A DNA stretch of 5,224 nucleotides, taken from contig DQVA01000184.1 of assembly GCA_015661965.1 (NCBI GenBank), positions 1 to 5,224 on the forward strand. The letters run 5' to 3'. The DNA comes from Candidatus Bipolaricaulota bacterium. GTDB lineage: Bacteria; Bipolaricaulota; Bipolaricaulia; Bipolaricaulales; Bipolaricaulaceae. Numbering within the stretch: position 1 is the stretch's first letter; each line of letters opens with the position of its first letter. Shown piece by piece: positions 3,926 through 5,224 of the stretch. The position numbers and the translations under genes are program-made. Under the pieces are notes generated by a model. The model was not told the origin of the DNA. It saw nothing but the letters and a program-made list of their open reading frames with translations, and did not search any database.

Positions 3926-5224
3926 AAGGCGTGACCGGAAAGCTTCTGGTGGTGGACCTCACCAAGGGGACGGTGGAGACCGAACAGGTCCCGGAGGGGA
4001 CTCAACGGCTGTTCCTGGGGGGCTGGGGCCTGGCGGCGGCGCTGGCCTACGAGGCTATCCCCAAGGGGGCTGATCCCCTGGGGCCGGGGAACGCCCTGGC
4101 CATCGCCCCGGGGCTCCTCACCGGCACCGGGATCCCCACCGCCTCCAAGACCGCGTTCGCCTTCCGCTCCCCCCTCACCGGGACGTTCTGCCGCTCGGTG
4201 GCCGGGGCCTGGCTGGGGGTCTCCCTGCGGAAGGCCGGCTTCGACGCGGTCCTCATCACCGGGGCCAGCGAAAGGCCATTGGCGCTTTTGATCGAGGACG
4301 GGACAGCGCGCCTGGAGGAGGTGCCAGAGCTATGGGGCCTGGACACCCGCGCGGCTCGCGCCGCCATCCGCGAGAAATTCGGGGAGGGCTGGCGCACGGC
4401 GGTGATCGGCCCCGCCGGGGAAAAGCTGTCCAAGATCTCCATCATCGACTGCGACGGCCGTCAGGCCGGCCGGGGCGGGGGCGGCGCCGTGCTCGGCGCC
4501 AAAAAGCTGAAGGCCATCCTGGTCAAGGGGAGCGGCCCGGTGCCCTCGGCCGACCCGGAGAGGGTCAAAGAACTGGCGAAAAAGTGGAACGAGGTCATCC
4601 GAGAGCACCCGGCCACCAAGGCCGATATGGGCTACGGATCAGGAGAATTCCTGGACTGGATGAACCGCGAATCCGGCACCTTCCCGTCCCGCAACTGGCA
4701 GTGGGGCTACTTCAAGTCCGCCTACGAACGGGCCGGAGAGGGGAAGATCGAGCTCGATCCCTACTACTGGGCCCCCAAGTACTCCGCCAGGAACGTGGCC
4801 TGCCCCGGCTGCACCAAACCCTGCGGCAAGCTCTTTGTAATTAAAGAGGGTAAATATGCTGGTACAGAGGTAGATGGGCCCGAGTACGAGACCCTGTACT
4901 CCCTGGGCGGCTGCCCTGAGATCTCCTCCATCGAGGCAGTGGCCAAGGCCAACGAGCTCTGTGATCTGCTGGGGCTTGACACCATCTCCGCCGGGGTCAC
5001 CGTGGCCTGGGCCATGGAGGCGGCCGAGCGGGGCCTCCTTAAGCCGGAAGACCTGGACGGGATCCAGCTTGCGTTTGGCGATGAAGACGCCTTCCTGGCG
5101 GTGCTCGAGCGCATGGGCAGGCGCGAGGGCAAGGTGGGGGAGCTCCTCACTGACGGGTCTAAAGCGGCCAGCGAGCGGTTGGGCAAGGGTGGGGAGTTCG
5201 CCATCCACATCAAGGGCATGGAGC
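3922..5224 (+). CDS. Tungsten-type aldehyde:ferredoxin oxidoreductase, AOR family (C-terminus beyond right edge)
   Basis: Oxidises an aldehyde to its carboxylate with a tungsto-bispterin cofactor and a [4Fe-4S] cluster, passing electrons to ferredoxin in the cytoplasm. The first 434 codons run open to the edge; AOR proteins are about 600-700 residues, so roughly a third is missing. Visible are the start VTGKLLVVDLTKGTVE, GGWGLAA (33-39; GGRGLA is more usual), APGLLTGTGIPTASK (62-76), FRSPLTG (81-87), GRGGGGAVLGAKKLKAI (183-199), the cluster ligands C294-x2-C297-x3-C301, GPEYETLYSLGG (319-330) and ANELCDLLGLDTISAG (343-358), the pterin-side signature. The fourth cluster cysteine would lie in the missing part. 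GTG at 3922 overlaps the phosphorylase stop (GTGA) and has a good Shine-Dalgarno. Codons 305-318 are oddly AT-rich. The aldehyde substrate and AOR/FOR/WOR subclass cannot be read from the sequence. Confidence 0.92.
   Translation, partial: MKGVTGKLLVVDLTKGTVETEQVPEGTQRLFLGGWGLAAALAYEAIPKGADPLGPGNALAIAPGLLTGTGIPTASKTAFAFRSPLTGTFCRSVAGAWLGVSLRKAGFDAVLITGASERPLALLIEDGTARLEEVPELWGLDTRAARAAIREKFGEGWRTAVIGPAGEKLSKISIIDCDGRQAGRGGGGAVLGAKKLKAILVKGSGPVPSADPERVKELAKKWNEVIREHPATKADMGYGSGEFLDWMNRESGTFPSRNWQWGYFKSAYERAGEGKIELDPYYWAPKYSARNVACPGCTKPCGKLFVIKEGKYAGTEVDGPEYETLYSLGGCPEISSIEAVAKANELCDLLGLDTISAGVTVAWAMEAAERGLLKPEDLDGIQLAFGDEDAFLAVLERMGRREGKVGELLTDGSKAASERLGKGGEFAIHIKGME

Noticed and set aside
4332..4844. 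Plus-strand frame of 170 codons overlapping the AOR gene in another frame
   Set aside because: Arg/Gly/Pro-rich translation without motifs; the AOR frame explains the region.
4835..4860. Possible internal promoter in the AT-rich patch of the AOR gene
   Set aside because: TATGCT and TTGTAA are present but only 14 bp apart, and no gene start follows; the out-of-frame ATG at 4856 stops after five codons.
4639..5208. Minus-strand frame of 189 codons opposite the AOR gene
   Set aside because: Shadow of the AOR reading frame, whose conserved cysteines and pterin motifs lie on the plus strand.

Overview
The window is compact, GC-rich (about two thirds G+C by eye), intron-free DNA with bacterial features: Shine-Dalgarno sequences before internal genes, 4-base stop/start overlaps, and sigma70-like -10/-35 boxes. 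A tungsten-type aldehyde:ferredoxin oxidoreductase (AOR) points to an anaerobe, possibly thermophilic. The substrate-binding protein has a signal peptide but no lipobox cysteine, which fits a diderm cell. An uncultured or deep-branching anaerobic bacterial lineage is plausible (for example Bipolaricaulota/Acetothermia-like, Thermotogota-like or a high-GC clostridial relative). That placement is an impression, not a demonstration.

Layout. Two operons diverge from a 104-bp intergenic region (3009-3112). The leftward operon has four genes in order: a nucleoside phosphorylase of the PNP/UDP family (2253-3008), a classical short-chain dehydrogenase overlapping it by 4 bases (1435-2256), a BMP/PnrA-type substrate-binding protein after a 76-bp gap (315-1358), and the start of its ABC ATPase (from about 285, cut by the left edge). 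The permeases are expected just beyond that edge. The rightward operon holds an S-methyl-5'-thioadenosine phosphorylase-type gene (3113-3925), then an AOR-family gene starting at GTG 3922, overlapping by 4 bases and cut by the right edge after 434 codons. No RNA gene, mobile element or CRISPR array was found.

How the genes may work together. The left operon looks like nucleoside uptake (BMP protein plus ATPase) coupled to phosphorolysis to base and sugar-1-phosphate, with an unassigned NAD-type oxidoreductase. The right operon splits a thio- or deoxy-adenosine type nucleoside and carries an enzyme that oxidises aldehydes to acids while reducing ferredoxin. Known routes from MTA, 5'-deoxyadenosine or deoxynucleosides can release (methylthio)acetaldehyde or acetaldehyde. 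The pairing therefore suggests a nucleoside-scavenging module in which the aldehyde end product yields reduced ferredoxin. This is inference, because no aldolase or isomerase gene lies in the window.

The intergenic region is the most structured non-coding stretch. It has a promoter-like element for each direction, one apparently giving a leaderless mRNA and the other a leader of only about 7 nt, and three separate palindromes. One is a perfect 16-bp palindrome on the start codon of the phosphorylase, one a 7-1-7 palindrome midway, and one a 9-of-11-pair palindrome over the rightward -10 box. A 9-bp direct repeat falls within both promoters.
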